NCBI GenBank assembly: GCA_027604685.1
Contig: JADHYX010000242.1
Coordinates: 1 to 32,673, forward strand
Direction of reading: 5' to 3'
Length of the DNA stretch: 32,673 nucleotides
Source of the DNA: Lobulomyces angularis
Taxonomy: Eukaryota; Chytridiomycota; Chytridiomycetes; Lobulomycetales; Lobulomycetaceae
In this document: piece after piece, positions 11,937 to 24,072 of the stretch
How positions within the stretch are numbered: the stretch's first letter is position 1
Layout: each line of letters starts with the position of its first letter
Position numbers and translations under genes: made by a program
The notes under the pieces: model-generated
What the model was told of the DNA's origin: nothing
Databases searched by the model: none
What the model saw: only the letters and a program-made list of their open reading frames with translations

Positions 11937-14225
11937 ATGCAGTTACAATTTGCACTAAATGACATCAAAAGAGGTTCTCTTGCCAAAGTTTGGTTAGCAG
12001 CTCACTGGGAGAGAAAGTTAAGCAAAGCCCAGTTTATTCAAACCAACATACAAACTTCTATTGGTGATTATTTTAATTTCTTTATACTAAATTACAGTAA
12101 AGGTGCAATCCTCGAAAACAATGCAGGTGAAATGGCATTACGTCTATCTGGCCAATTATTGTTAGGAGTAGTTAAGATATATTCTAGAAAAGCTAGATAT
12201 TTGTTGGAAGATTGCAACGAAGCATTGATAAAAATAAAAATGGTATCAATAAAAAAGCAGTTATCAAAATTGTAACTTCCATAACAGGCTTTCAGAAAAG
12301 GCGGTGTTGATTTATCTGAGGAAAACCGCTTTGCCCAATATAACTCCATTACTGTGGCAGATGCAAGAACTGAGTTCGATATATTGTTACCAGACACTGT
12401 TATGAACATAAAGTATTCAATTAAAATTTATCATCACTTTTATTATTTGTTTTAAAAGTAAGATGATGCATGAAACTACCCAATCCCAATCAACCCAAGA
12501 AATTGCTCCATCACAGAATGTATCTAGGCCACAGGATATAACGATGACTAGTGTTTCTAAAAGTTTTTTACGGGAACTATCGGTTGATTTGTATCAAAAT
12601 CAAGATATTCTCGGCCAGCGTCAGACAGAAGAAAGTACTTGGGATTTAAATTTGGATGAAGGTTTACTTGAACCTTTACAAGATGAATCTTTTAATAAAT
12701 CAATATCTTTATCAAATGAGGTGGAGGTTGGAAGAGAAGCGATAAAAGAGGCCTCTTATTCCCCAATCAATAATGAAAGGTCATTAACTTTCGAAGGCGA
12801 AAATAAAAGCTTTCTACAGGATTTTGGTGAAAACGAAAATTTGATCGATTTTTCTTTTGAAAAAATTGATCGCAGCCACGAAGTTGATGACGTGACGCCT
12901 AATATTTTTAATGAACCTGCAATTTCTATTGAAGATCAAAATAGCTTTGATTTTTATGAAGAAGAAAGGTAGCATAAACATTTCATTCTTTTCTCAATTT
13001 TTTTTTAAGGTCGTTAAAAGAATTGAACAAAGTAAACGAAAGAAAAGAGAATTCAAGAAAAATAGTTTCCCAAAGAAAAAAAAAAATTATTCTAGATCAG
13101 TTTATTGAATTAAACTCTAATGATATAAAAAAAGGGCTACAAAATACTAGTGACCTACTTGTGAAAGTAATTCTCTCCTAAAAAAGTTTTTAATAAGTAA
13201 TCTAATTAGGAACAATTGCTACCAACATCTAGACTTTTGCGGAAACTTTTGAATATAGAAGGTCAAGGAGCTTACAATTATCTTTACAAACCTTACTTGG
13301 AAAATATACCAACCAAGTTTCATGTCATGTTTAAGGTTAACAAGGACAGGAACGGAAAAGTTGAGCAGGAAGTTAAAAATGGTTCTAAAGTTGAAGTTGA
13401 TACTGAGAAGAATTATTATGACCAAGAACAGGGTAAAATTGGATTATTAAGTTGTAGAGGGTTTAATGAATTTTAGTGGTGCATCCAGAAGAAACCAGTT
13501 TCGGCAAAGATATCCCTCAAGATAATGATTTTCTTGAAGATGCCCATAATAGTAGAGAAAGATCTGTAGAGGAATTGAACAGTTTTTCGTTTGGGTTAGA
13601 TGCAGAAGGGGAGGCTTCCCTGGAAAATGTAAGTCATCAATTTTTTTTTAATGCATAACCTTTAGCAGTTATCTTCTACAAAGATTCTTTCAGAGACAGT
13701 AGTGGAAGATTCGTTTCCTCCAGAAAAAAGGATTTTAAGGAAAAGGGCGCATGAATTAATTGAAGTTGAAGAGATGGATGGTAATAATGATTTAATTGAA
13801 GACCAATTTGACTTTCAAGAATCGAACTGCAATACTAATTCGCAAAAAGAAAATGAACTGGGCTTCAGTAGCTCCACTAAAAAAGTAATGAAGGTATTAA
13901 AGGACAATTTTAATGAAACGAATGAGATGGCCGGTGATGATGGAAAAACATTAAGCTTTATGAATTTGACCAAAACGGTATTTGTTTTTTATTATATTGT
14001 AGTTTAAATTTTGTATTTAAATTATATTTAGAGTAGTAGAAGTGAGAAAGTCAAAGTTTTTTTTGAATTGCTTGTATTAAAAACTAAAGATTTGATAGAT
14101 GTCAAACAGGTAGAAGCTTTTGGAGATATAAGAATTTTGGCTAAGGTAAAAATACTACTTACTTTTCCTTTTTTTTTATTTTTTAGCACGACTTGAGCTT
14201 TGAATTTAGCACAGTAACCTCATAA
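11937..14225 (+). CDS. RAD21: RAD21/SCC1 cohesin kleisin subunit
   Basis: RAD21 closes the SMC1-SMC3 cohesin ring that holds sister chromatids together and is cut by separase at anaphase. Ten exons (11937-12063, 12103-12242, 12288-12412, 12459-12968, 13010-13166, 13210-13432, 13477-13628, 13666-13977, 14032-14145, 14187-14225) sum to 632 residues, almost the human length of 631. The N-terminal SMC3-binding domain is clear: [20 protein letters not shown], then [20 protein letters not shown] and [19 protein letters not shown] central conserved basic segment reads [20 protein letters not shown]. The C-terminal SMC1-binding winged helix is [19 protein letters not shown] to DIRILAKHDL. The RAD21-type sequence [17 protein letters not shown] argues against meiotic REC8. 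The middle is acidic, as usual for kleisins. Start codon: the ATG lies 12 residues before the invariant Gly, matching the family. Confidence 0.96.
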
Positions 14226-14624
14226 AAATCATACAAATTGATCATTTTTTTGGTGGTACTTTTTTGAATTAATTTTTTTTTGGACTTTAAATTATAACTA
14301 TTATTTAATATATTTTTTTTGGCTTTGGTAAATGATACAAATTCTTAATCTTTCAAAATAAAAAAAAAAAATACTGGGCAGTTATTAATATTGGCTTTCA
14401 TGTAAAAATCGGTTAAACTATTGTTCGTGAAAAAACAATGAAAAAATATGATAATTAAATTTCCAGTAGCTTAACGTTAAAAATTTCAATAATTTAAAAT
14501 ATCATATCACTATATCTGATCCAAATATAAATGACATTAAAAAAAAAATTACACGATTTATTTAACACAGTAACCATGATGTAAATAATTGCCCAGGTTA
14601 AATCAAATTACTTATGGAACTATA
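14226..14624. other. Convergent intergenic region RAD21 / ADH5
   Basis: The 399 bp lie between the stop codons of two convergent genes. The stretch is nearly all A/T with poly-A and poly-T runs that could serve 3'-end formation on both strands. I see no exon and no structured element. Confidence 0.6.
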
Positions 14625-16358
<1,734 letters not shown>

Positions 16359-16388
16359 AATTCTTTTTTTTCTGAGAGATCAAAATTT

Positions 16389-16412
16389 ATGGTACAAAAT
16401 ATCTTGCACCAT
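16389..16412. promoter_or_regulatory. 24-bp imperfect palindrome in ADH5/TRAPPC13 divergent promoter
   Basis: Positions 16389-16412 run ATGGTACAAAAT then ATCTTGCACCAT. Ten of 12 base pairs are self-complementary and the two mismatches are both A-C. The 3' arm overlaps the first of two direct CCATAGT repeats (16409-16415 and 16419-16425). A dyad in a 115-bp divergent promoter suggests a dimeric regulator site; this is inference. Confidence 0.5.
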
Positions 16413-16473
16413 AGTGCGCCATAGTCTGTGTTAGAAAAAAGAATTATAACCTTTTAAAAAAGTTGATGAATAA

Positions 16474-18070
16474 ATGACCAGCACAAGCCATGAGTTAAAC
16501 TTAAAAGTTATGCGCTTAAGTAGGCCATTTTTAAATTCATCAAACATTATTCCATTTGAGCAATCTTTTCAGCTGCAATCAAATCAATCCTTCACTACCT
16601 TAATATCCAAAGACTTATTAAAAGCTTCTACTCTCAACCTAAGCAACAATTATGATTCTAATATGCTTAGTTTGTTTTCAACCACTGACTTCAATTTGAG
16701 TGATGTACTTTCACTACCAGGTTTTGATCAACATAAAATGTAAATTAATTTCCCTTAAACAACAGGTACATTTGGAAATATACATCTGGGAGAAATTTTT
16801 AGTTCTTACCTCTGTGTTAATAACGATTCTCATGTTTCAGTTCAAAGAGTCGGAATAAAAGCAGAGTTGCAAACCTCAAGTCAAAGATTTTCGTTGTTAG
16901 ATACATCTTCTGATCCTGATAGTGTAAAAAGCATAAAAGTGAATTCATCATTATTATTCTTAAAAAACAATTTAAGGTGGTTTCTTTGGTACCTAATCAA
17001 TCCTCGGAATTTCGCATCAACCACGAAATAAGAGAGCTCGGCGTTCACATTTTAGTATGCACCATAACTTATCATCATCAGATGGAAAAAAAAAGTTTTC
17101 GAAAGTTTTATAAATTTCAGGTTTTGAACCCTATATTAGTTAAAACAAAAATTGTGAATCCAGTAAACTCCGCTAAAAATAATCAGCAATTTGAAGATAT
17201 CTCTAATTTTTGCATTAAAAATAATTCCAATATCATATTCATTGAATGCCAGTTACAAAATCTAACGTTACAACCAATATACATCGAAAAACTAAATTTT
17301 ATTTTTAGCAAAGATTTATTTAAGTTTACGGATTTAAATTGTTCTCAACGTGATGATAATAAATTAGGTGGTAATTTTCCTGATAAAAATGTTTTTAATG
17401 AAGCTTGTTTAAATCCACTAGATATCAGGTATAAATAGCAACAAAAAAAAAAATTTTTATCCACTTAATGTTTTAGGCAGTATTTATTTAAGCTGGATCC
17501 TTTGGAAAATAAACTAGAGGAAGCAAGGGCTATTCAAAACTTGGGAAAGGTAAAAATTTTCGAAGTAGTAAATTTTTGATTTAGACATTAATCTTAGTTG
17601 GAAATAAGTTGGAGATCTATTTTTGGGCAGCTTGCAAGTTTAGAAACATCAGACTTGACTACCAAACCACTTAAAGTGGAAGCTTTTGAACTTGCAATCA
17701 TTTCCATTCCAGATGTGATATATAGTGAAGAACCCTTTAAGTTAAAACTAAGCCTAAAAAACAATTCAAACACTAAAGCCCATTATATTATTTCTGCCGT
17801 AAAAGTGAAAATGAGTTCCATATTGCTAAACGGAAACAGTGATTTGGACCTGGGTGAATTTTTGGAAAAAGAGGAAAAAAATTTTGAAATGGAGTTTTTT
17901 CCCTTATTAACTGGGTATAGTTAAAAAAGCTTGTAACTAATCATTTTTTTTAATTTAGTTTACATAAAATCGTAGGAGTAAAGGTTATAGAGACTTTCAG
18001 TAGTGTAGAAAGGGAAGTTGATAAGTTAGCCGAAATTTTTGTTGTAAATTTTAGTAAAATTATTATGTAA
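16474..18070 (+). CDS. TRAPPC13: TRAPPC13, trafficking protein particle complex subunit 13
   Basis: TRAPPC13 is an accessory subunit of the TRAPP tethering complex (TRAPPII/III) that activates Rab1- or Rab11-type GTPases at the Golgi. Six exons (16474-16720, 16766-16923, 16977-17428, 17477-17549, 17598-17914, 17959-18070) sum to 452 residues, somewhat longer than the human 417. Family segments in order: [13 protein letters not shown] near the start; [88 protein letters not shown]; and [17 protein letters not shown]. These are the beta-sandwich (Ig-like) domains of the family. The N-terminal Ser/Asn-rich stretch of about 60 residues is longer than usual. It shares a short divergent promoter with ADH5. 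Confidence 0.95.
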
Positions 18071-18444
18071 TTATATATTATTGGTAATATGTTTTTAAAC
18101 ATTCAAATAAAATTACCCTACTGCTACCATAAAGATACAAAAAGTTTTTGAGCGTTATTACAATTATGGTGTATTAAATTAGATCGAGAGACTACAGAGG
18201 TGTTAGGATATTTCATGGTGGGGATAAATCTGAGAGCTAAAGTTAAACTAGGGGAAGTGATATAAGAACCCAACTGCAACATCCAATGAAAAATGCTTAA
18301 CAATTTCCACAAATCTGTCGCCAATTTCTGACAGTTGCTCCAGGGATTTTGGGCATATGAAAAGAATTAAAAGTATAGTACATGCGACAACTAATTTATG
18401 GAAATGGAAAGTTATGAGGGTTATATAAGGATTTTATAAAATTT
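18071..18444. other. Intergenic region with a GC-rich island
   Basis: The 374 bp lie between TRAPPC13 and PIF1. Its centre, about 18124-18355, is unusual: I count 72 G/C in 18181-18360 (40%), against clearly more AT-rich flanks. On the minus strand there is a 66-codon ATG frame (18124-18324, MATDLWKLL...) plus a second open frame containing GDRFVEIVKHF. It also contains short self-complementary segments (CTGTC 18315-18319 with GACAG 18330-18334; CAACTG 18271-18276 with CAGTTG 18332-18337). It may be a non-coding RNA or a small spliced minus-strand gene. I cannot assign it. Confidence 0.4.
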
Positions 18445-20523
18445 ATGATTGTTATCAAGTATTCTAGAATTTATAAACGCACGCTGAATTTACGGAAAGT
18501 TTACTTTTCTTCCACTCAAGTGAAGTTTCAAGGGCAGAATCAATTAGAGGAAATATTCAATATTAATAGCTTAATAGAAACTCCAAAAGTACAACCACAT
18601 CCAATTTTTTCTCATTCGCCTAAAAATTTATTTCAAGGGTGTGATAATGGAATCTATCTTTCTCAAGGCAATGTTCTTGGAAGAGAACAGCAAATAGTGT
18701 TTAACTTGTTGTTAAATAAAAAAAATGTCTTCATATCTGGTTTCAAAAATTTCCTTTGTTTTTTTATATTAATCGTGTCGCAAATAAATTAGGCAGGGCG
18801 GGTACAGGAAAAACAGAAATTATAAAAAAATATCTGGAGCATGTTAAATTGGAAGGAAAGTTGAATGTTGTCCCTGTGGTGTGTTTTTTGTGTTAAGTTT
18901 ATTATTGTACTAATGGTTTCAATTGTAGGCGCCTACCGGGATAGCTGCCTGCTACGTAATATTTAGATGTTATACCCTACCTTTTAATTTTTTTTTTTAA
19001 GATTGGTGGTCAAACCCTAAGTTCTTTCTGTAAAATTTATCCTGGGGATGAACACTTACCGGAGAAAGCTATTCGACTTTTAAATTATTTTGGTGGAAAA
19101 GAAGCAATACAAAATTGCGATATTGTGGTAATTGATGAAGTTTCGATGATTCATCCAGACACTTTTGACTCTATGGCTAAAATATTTCAATTTTACAGCA
19201 AAAAGAGAAATTTACCTTTTGGAGGCAGACAAGTAATTCTTTGTGGTGATTTTTTTCAGGTAAACAGACTCCTGGGTTATCTATGATAAAGTTAAATCAA
19301 ATTTTTTAGCTTCCTCCAATACCAACTTTAAAAAATAAACTGGCTTTAGAAAAGCAATTTCCGCTGATTTTTGAAAATAATCAAACCGATGAATTAAAAA
19401 GGCTTTACTGCGAAGAAACAAGTTTCATTTTCGATAGCTTTGCATGGCTAAATTTGGTGCATTCAGGACTGTTTCAGTGTGAACTTCAAGAAGTTTATCG
19501 TCAGAAGGACTTGGAGTTCTTAAATATGCTTAACGAATTTAGAATAGGAGAATGTAGCAGTTCCTCTCTAGAGTTAATAGAAAGTTGTAGAAACAATACT
19601 TCTACTGATGGGATAGTTGTAATATTTTATTAATTTTTTTTTTTCCTAATTAAATTTTCTAGCCAACAAAACTTTTTATATATCGCGAAGCCGCAAGAAG
19701 AGAAAACATGTTGCACTTAAGGTCTTTAAGTCAACAGCGTAAAATTTTTCATGCAACTGATTTAATTGAATACCATCGAATTCCACCTAAAGAGTGGCAC
19801 ATGCCTTCAGTAGATGACTTAAAAAGTTTAGAAAAAAGTGGAAAATACATTACAGATCTTATACCAATGGAATTAAAACCAGAATTTAATCTTTTTCAAG
19901 AAGAAGTAGAACTTCACCTAAAAGTAGGGGCACAGGTATGACTTTACATTTTCAAAATATAGCATATTTGAAATAGGTTGTTCTGATCAAAAATGTGGAT
20001 TTTGGAAATGGGTTAGTAAACGGGTCAAGAGGTGTGGTTGTGGGATTTGAATCTAAATATGATACCTTTTTAAGTTGCGAGGTAGAATTACCTATTGTAA
20101 AATTCGCATCAGTGGGAAATAAACAAGAAAAAGAATTTTTGGTTGGATATCATTTGTGCCAAAAAGAAAACCTAGATGGGATTCGCTTTCATAGATATCA
20201 AATCCCATTGAAACTGGGCTGGGCTTTAACGTTTGTAACTTTCAACTTATTTTAATACATTTTCTTTTCTATATGCTGCAGTGTCCATAAAAGTCAAGGC
20301 ATGTCATTAGATCGGGTAGAAGTGGATTTGCCAAAGTCATTCTGCCCAGGTCAGGTTTATGTTGCTTTTAGCAGAGCAAGGTAATTTTTTGCACAACTAA
20401 AAGCACTCATTTTTTAGAAATATAAAAGGTTTAAATGTGAAAAATTTTAATCCCAACTCAGTTTTTTCAATAAAAAAAGTAAAAAATTATTATAAAAGTT
20501 TCAAAGCAATAGATGCTCTTTGA
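18445..20523 (+). CDS. PIF1: PIF1-family 5'-3' DNA helicase, probably mitochondrial
   Basis: PIF1 helicases unwind DNA 5' to 3', resolve G-quadruplexes and act in mitochondrial DNA upkeep and at telomeres. Nine exons (18445-18739, 18793-18878, 18929-18955, 19002-19259, 19310-19618, 19663-19935, 19977-20230, 20282-20380, 20418-20523) sum to 568 residues. SF1B motifs in order: I GRAGTGKTEII; Ia APTGIAACY, carried whole on the 27-nt third exon; II VVIDEVSMIHPD; III GDFFQLPPI; the PIF1 segment LKVGAQVVLIKNVDFGNGLV; V VHKSQGMSLDRVEVDL; VI VYVAFSRAR. The N-terminus (MIVIKYSRIYKRTLNLRKVY then FSS) is basic, lacks acidic residues in its first 30 residues and looks like a mitochondrial presequence. 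It is an ordinary host-type helicase with nine exons, not a Helitron remnant. Confidence 0.93.
18929..18955 (+). other. PIF1: 27-nt microexon encoding PIF1 helicase motif Ia
   Basis: The exon is phase 0 on both sides and encodes exactly APTGIAACY. It is bounded by introns 18879-18928 and 18956-19001. Both flanking exons stay in frame with or without it, so skipping would delete motif Ia without a frameshift. Confidence 0.85.
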
Positions 20524-20642
20524 AGATCTGTGTCATTTTTTTTTTAATAGTATATATTAGTTTTCAGTTTGTAAAGTTTATCTTTAGTATTTTCAGTTTA
20601 AAATTTCTTTAAATTTTTTTTTTCTTCATTTGAAAAGTTTTT

Positions 20643-22201
20643 ATGGAGGAAGTAACATCAGCGGTTTATGGTCTTCAACAACCATCAAGATATATTTCTG
20701 CACAGCTAGATGTTGAAAGAAATAGATTTATTGTACCTTCGTTAGATTTAAACAAAGAAAATCATGTATCCAAAATTTAACTTTGAGACTAAAATTGCAA
20801 AATTTTTTAATTAATCTTCAGATACATTTGCTAGATTTTGATGAGGAATTAGTGGAAGTTACTAGTACCATATTTAAACATAATAATGAAATTTGGAATG
20901 TGACTTCATGTCCAAACAAACGAGATCTAATTTTCGTGTGTGATAACAAAGGTGTACTTTCAATAAATTTGTGTTAATTTCTCTTCTTTTTTAGTCGAAG
21001 AATTCAAAATAAAAAACAATGCAACTTTATATAGAATGCATTATCAAGAAGATAATGATAAGCTTAGAAGTAAAACTGGCACACTAGAAAACGTGTTATC
21101 ATTGGATTGCCCAGAATTTAATGATGGATTGAAGTCGTAAGTTAATTTTTATTGGGAGGAAATAATTTTACTTAGTTGACAGTTTTAAATAAAAATAGAG
21201 TAATTTGGAATCCATCCGATCATTCAAAAATAATTGGAATTTCAGATTCTTACTTTTGTTTATTTGACTTGGTTCACAATGGCGATAGTAATTTAACTGT
21301 AATAGGAAGAAAATGACTTAGTTGTTAACATAATTTACATTTTCAAAGGTAAAAAGTTCAGGATCACCGAAGCACTTAACAAACTTAATCCAAAAAGTCT
21401 CTTCTGAAAATGAATTTAGTCACAGTTTTAAAATAAAAAAGGGATTATGGAATCCTCACAATGCAAATCAAATTGGACTGTGTAGTGGAAAAGACTTATT
21501 TGGTTATGATTTACTTTCTAATAAGTAGCATATTTTTTAAATCATTTTGAGTTAATGTTCGCAGAATTGTTTACAATATAGAATCCGCCCACCAACTCCT
21601 TGTAAGAGATTTTGATTTTAATCCAAACAAACCATATTATATTGCCTCTAGCGGCGAGGATTGTTTAGTAAGGTTTTGGGATATTAGGAAAATTGAAAAA
21701 CCTTTAAAGGAAATTTCGGATCACACACACTGGTGAATATAATACCTGCTAACAATTTTAAAATCATGTTAGGATTACCAGTATAGAATTTAACAGATTT
21801 CATGACCAGTTGTTCTTAACTTCCAGTACTGATTGTCAAGTTAATTTACAAAGTGTTATATCCGTCAGTTCTGCAGCAGGTTTTGCAATTCAGCAGGAAG
21901 AAAATATAATCGAAAATGAGGGGGAAGAAGAAGATGAATACTCTAGGTACACTTTCTATTTACAAGTGATTTCAACTTTTTCTTAGTAAACCGGTAGATG
22001 GGTTAGTAGCTAATTATGATCAGCACGAAGACTCAGTATATTCAGTTGCTTGGAGTGGTTCAGACCCGTGGATTTTTGCATCGCTCTCCTATGATGGTAA
22101 TATCACAAAAACTTTACATATAAGCTTAAGTTATTTGTTTGGTAGGAAGGGTTGTTGTGAACCAAGTACCTAGAAACCATAAATATAAAATTATTTTGTA
22201 A
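20643..22201 (+). CDS. EIPR1: EIPR1 (TSSC1), WD40 protein of EARP/GARP and dense-core vesicle trafficking
   Basis: EIPR1 binds the EARP and GARP tethering complexes and helps endosomal recycling. Nine exons (20643-20765, 20822-20951, 20995-21136, 21199-21298, 21349-21524, 21565-21732, 21773-21946, 21987-22096, 22146-22201) sum to 392 residues (human 387). The start [18 protein letters not shown] matches the family N-terminus. WD blades include [62 protein letters not shown] and [20 protein letters not shown]. The C-terminus is strongly conserved: [28 protein letters not shown] and [16 protein letters not shown]. An acidic loop (about 21895-21945) precedes the last blade, as in the human protein. 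It is the second membrane-traffic gene in the window, after TRAPPC13. Confidence 0.96.
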
Positions 22202-22457
22202 CAGATATATTTAAAATCCTTATTATTAATCGAAATATAAATTGGATGCAAAGTTTTGTTGTGTATTGCATGCTTTTTTTACTATTTAAAAGATTTATGC
22301 ACCTCTACATATTCTGATTAGTTTTTGAATTAAAGAAGTTAAGAAAGCTGGTGCAAGCTCATTAAATTTTAAATACTTATATCATTTAACATATCAGCGA
22401 AGCTTTACAGTTTCAGGTTTTGTTTTTGACAGCCAATTATTTGTTCAACAGTGGTAC

Positions 22458-23895
22458 ATGTTTATTATTGGAGTTCTGTTTGCTTTCTTAGGATGTACTC
22501 TCATTGGAATTGTTAAAAAAAAACATACAGCTAAATTTATTTAATAAGTTTCTTATAATAGGGTTCCACTATTCAAAAGTATGCTTTAAATAATTTACAA
22601 AGGTCACAAGTAGGAGGTGTGAATTCTACACCTAATTTACTTAGAAAGGGTAAAATAAAGTCGAAAAATAGATTTCAAGATAAGACCTGGCTATTTGGTA
22701 TTTATTTTAATAGCATCGTTAATATTATTGTTTTTTTAAAAAATTGAATGTTTTTGACAACAATTTCCTTTTTTACTGCTAGGTTTATTTATTGCATACT
22801 TTGGTGATGTATTTGGAAACAGTTTCGCATTGAGTTTTGTTAGTGCAGCTATCGTAACCCCAATGGGAATTGTTGCTGTACTGGTACAAGCACTACTGTA
22901 CGTGACTCTTCAACAATTACTAAAAATTTTCTTACGTTAGCGCTCAGCGATATTTAGGAGAAACTATAAATTCGGAACAAAAAAAAGGTATCGACAAATT
23001 TTTTAAATTTTTTACTAGTTTTAGGATATGGCTTAATTATTTTTGGGGTTATTTTAATTATTTTAGCTGCACCAAAGGTATAGCAGAATTAAGGATATTT
23101 ATCACCTTTTTGTGGTAGGGGGAAACAAATTTAGGTTCTACTACTGCAGAAGTTTTAAATGGAATTTCTTCTCCTAACTTCATTTTTGGAATAATATTTT
23201 TATTTTCTTTGATTGTTTATTTGTGCTATTTAATTTTTATTAAAAAAATGGAAAATCTGGCTTTTTTTGTTTCAGTACAAGCTCTATTTGGCGCAATAAC
23301 AGTGGTATTCTATTATAATTGACGAAAAGTAATAATTTTTTAGATCTCATCAAAAATTTTATCATTTCTCATGCGTTTAATGGCGTTACCAAGTAAAAGT
23401 ACTTCTCATGAAAATATTTTGGCAGCAAATAAAAAAATTTTGTTAAGTTCTGAAACAGTTGGACTAACTGCTTCTAGTCCTTCGTCTACATCTGAGGGAT
23501 CCGGTAAATATCTTATTATTATTTGTGTGTTTGACAATCACAGCCTTTATTGTTCTGTTGGTAGCATGTGTTGCTGGATGTGCTGTGTCAGGAGAATATT
23601 TTAAACAACAAGCCTTGTCAAGATTCGCCGTTTCCAAAGTTGGGGCATTTTCTTATGCTAGCTTTACTTGTTGGTAATTTTGAATTATTACTTAAATTAG
23701 CTGATATGAGTTTTTTTGTTTAGTGCTGTTCTGAGTAATATTGTAATGTTTCAAGAAATTTCTGATGCAAAATCTTTCTTCATTTTTTCTGTATTTTTTT
23801 TTCCAGCAATGTTTTTAGTTTTATTAGGAATTCAATTAGTACACAGTGAGACTTCTGAAGAAAGAGCAAGGCACTCTTTTTCAAGAAGAGATTAA
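22458..23895 (+). CDS. NIPA-family magnesium transporter-like membrane protein
   Basis: NIPA proteins are multi-pass membrane proteins with a drug/metabolite-transporter fold, reported to carry Mg2+. Nine exons (22458-22511, 22562-22697, 22783-22897, 22941-22987, 23025-23077, 23119-23304, 23344-23503, 23544-23673, 23724-23895) sum to 350 residues. Membrane segments: MFIIGVLFAFLGCTLIGI; LFIAYFGDVFGNSFALSF with SAAIVTPMGIVAVLVQALL; YGLIIFGVILIILAAP; FIFGIIFLFSLIVYLCYLIF; a segment through AFFVSVQALFGAITVISSK; FIVLLVACVAGCAVSG; a segment ending FTCCAVLSNIVMFQE; and FFIFSVFFFPAMFLVLLGIQ. The conserved order of a GSTIQKYAL loop, SFALSFVSAAIVTPMG and FKQQALSRF supports the family. A hydrophilic Ser/Thr-rich loop lies before the last three helices. 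The chosen ATG is the first with a coherent helix. The same frame stays open upstream to 22329 without a Met, so an extra 5' exon is possible. Confidence 0.87.
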
Positions 23896-24043
23896 TTCTT
23901 ATTTTATTATTATTAATAAAAGACTTTAATGGAAAAGATTTAGATTCTTTTAGATTAAATTTTTTAAGCTTAAACAAGAGGATTTCATAAATTTAGAAAA
24001 TTAATATCAAAGAATTACTGTTTTACATAAATTTTTTTAACCC

Positions 24044-24063
24044 AATTTTTTTCGCGTTTTTCT
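24044..24063. promoter_or_regulatory. CGCG-core site upstream of LRRC74-like gene
   Basis: AATTTTTTTCGCGTTTTTCT contains CGCG at 24053-24056, 17 bp before the start codon, so it may lie in the 5' UTR. It resembles the sites upstream of AK9 and FAM184 but is not identical, and it is on the opposite strand relative to its gene. A regulatory role is inferred. Confidence 0.35.
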
Positions 24064-24072
24064 ATTTCTGAA

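Noticed and set aside
11937..14225. Assignment as meiotic REC8
   Set aside because: The N-terminal block ([20 protein letters not shown]) and the [14 protein letters not shown] stretch match RAD21/SCC1, and the length equals RAD21.
18445..20523. PIF1 gene as a Helitron or other mobile-element helicase
   Set aside because: It has nine exons, a presequence-like N-terminus, normal PIF1 length and no Rep domain or Helitron ends.
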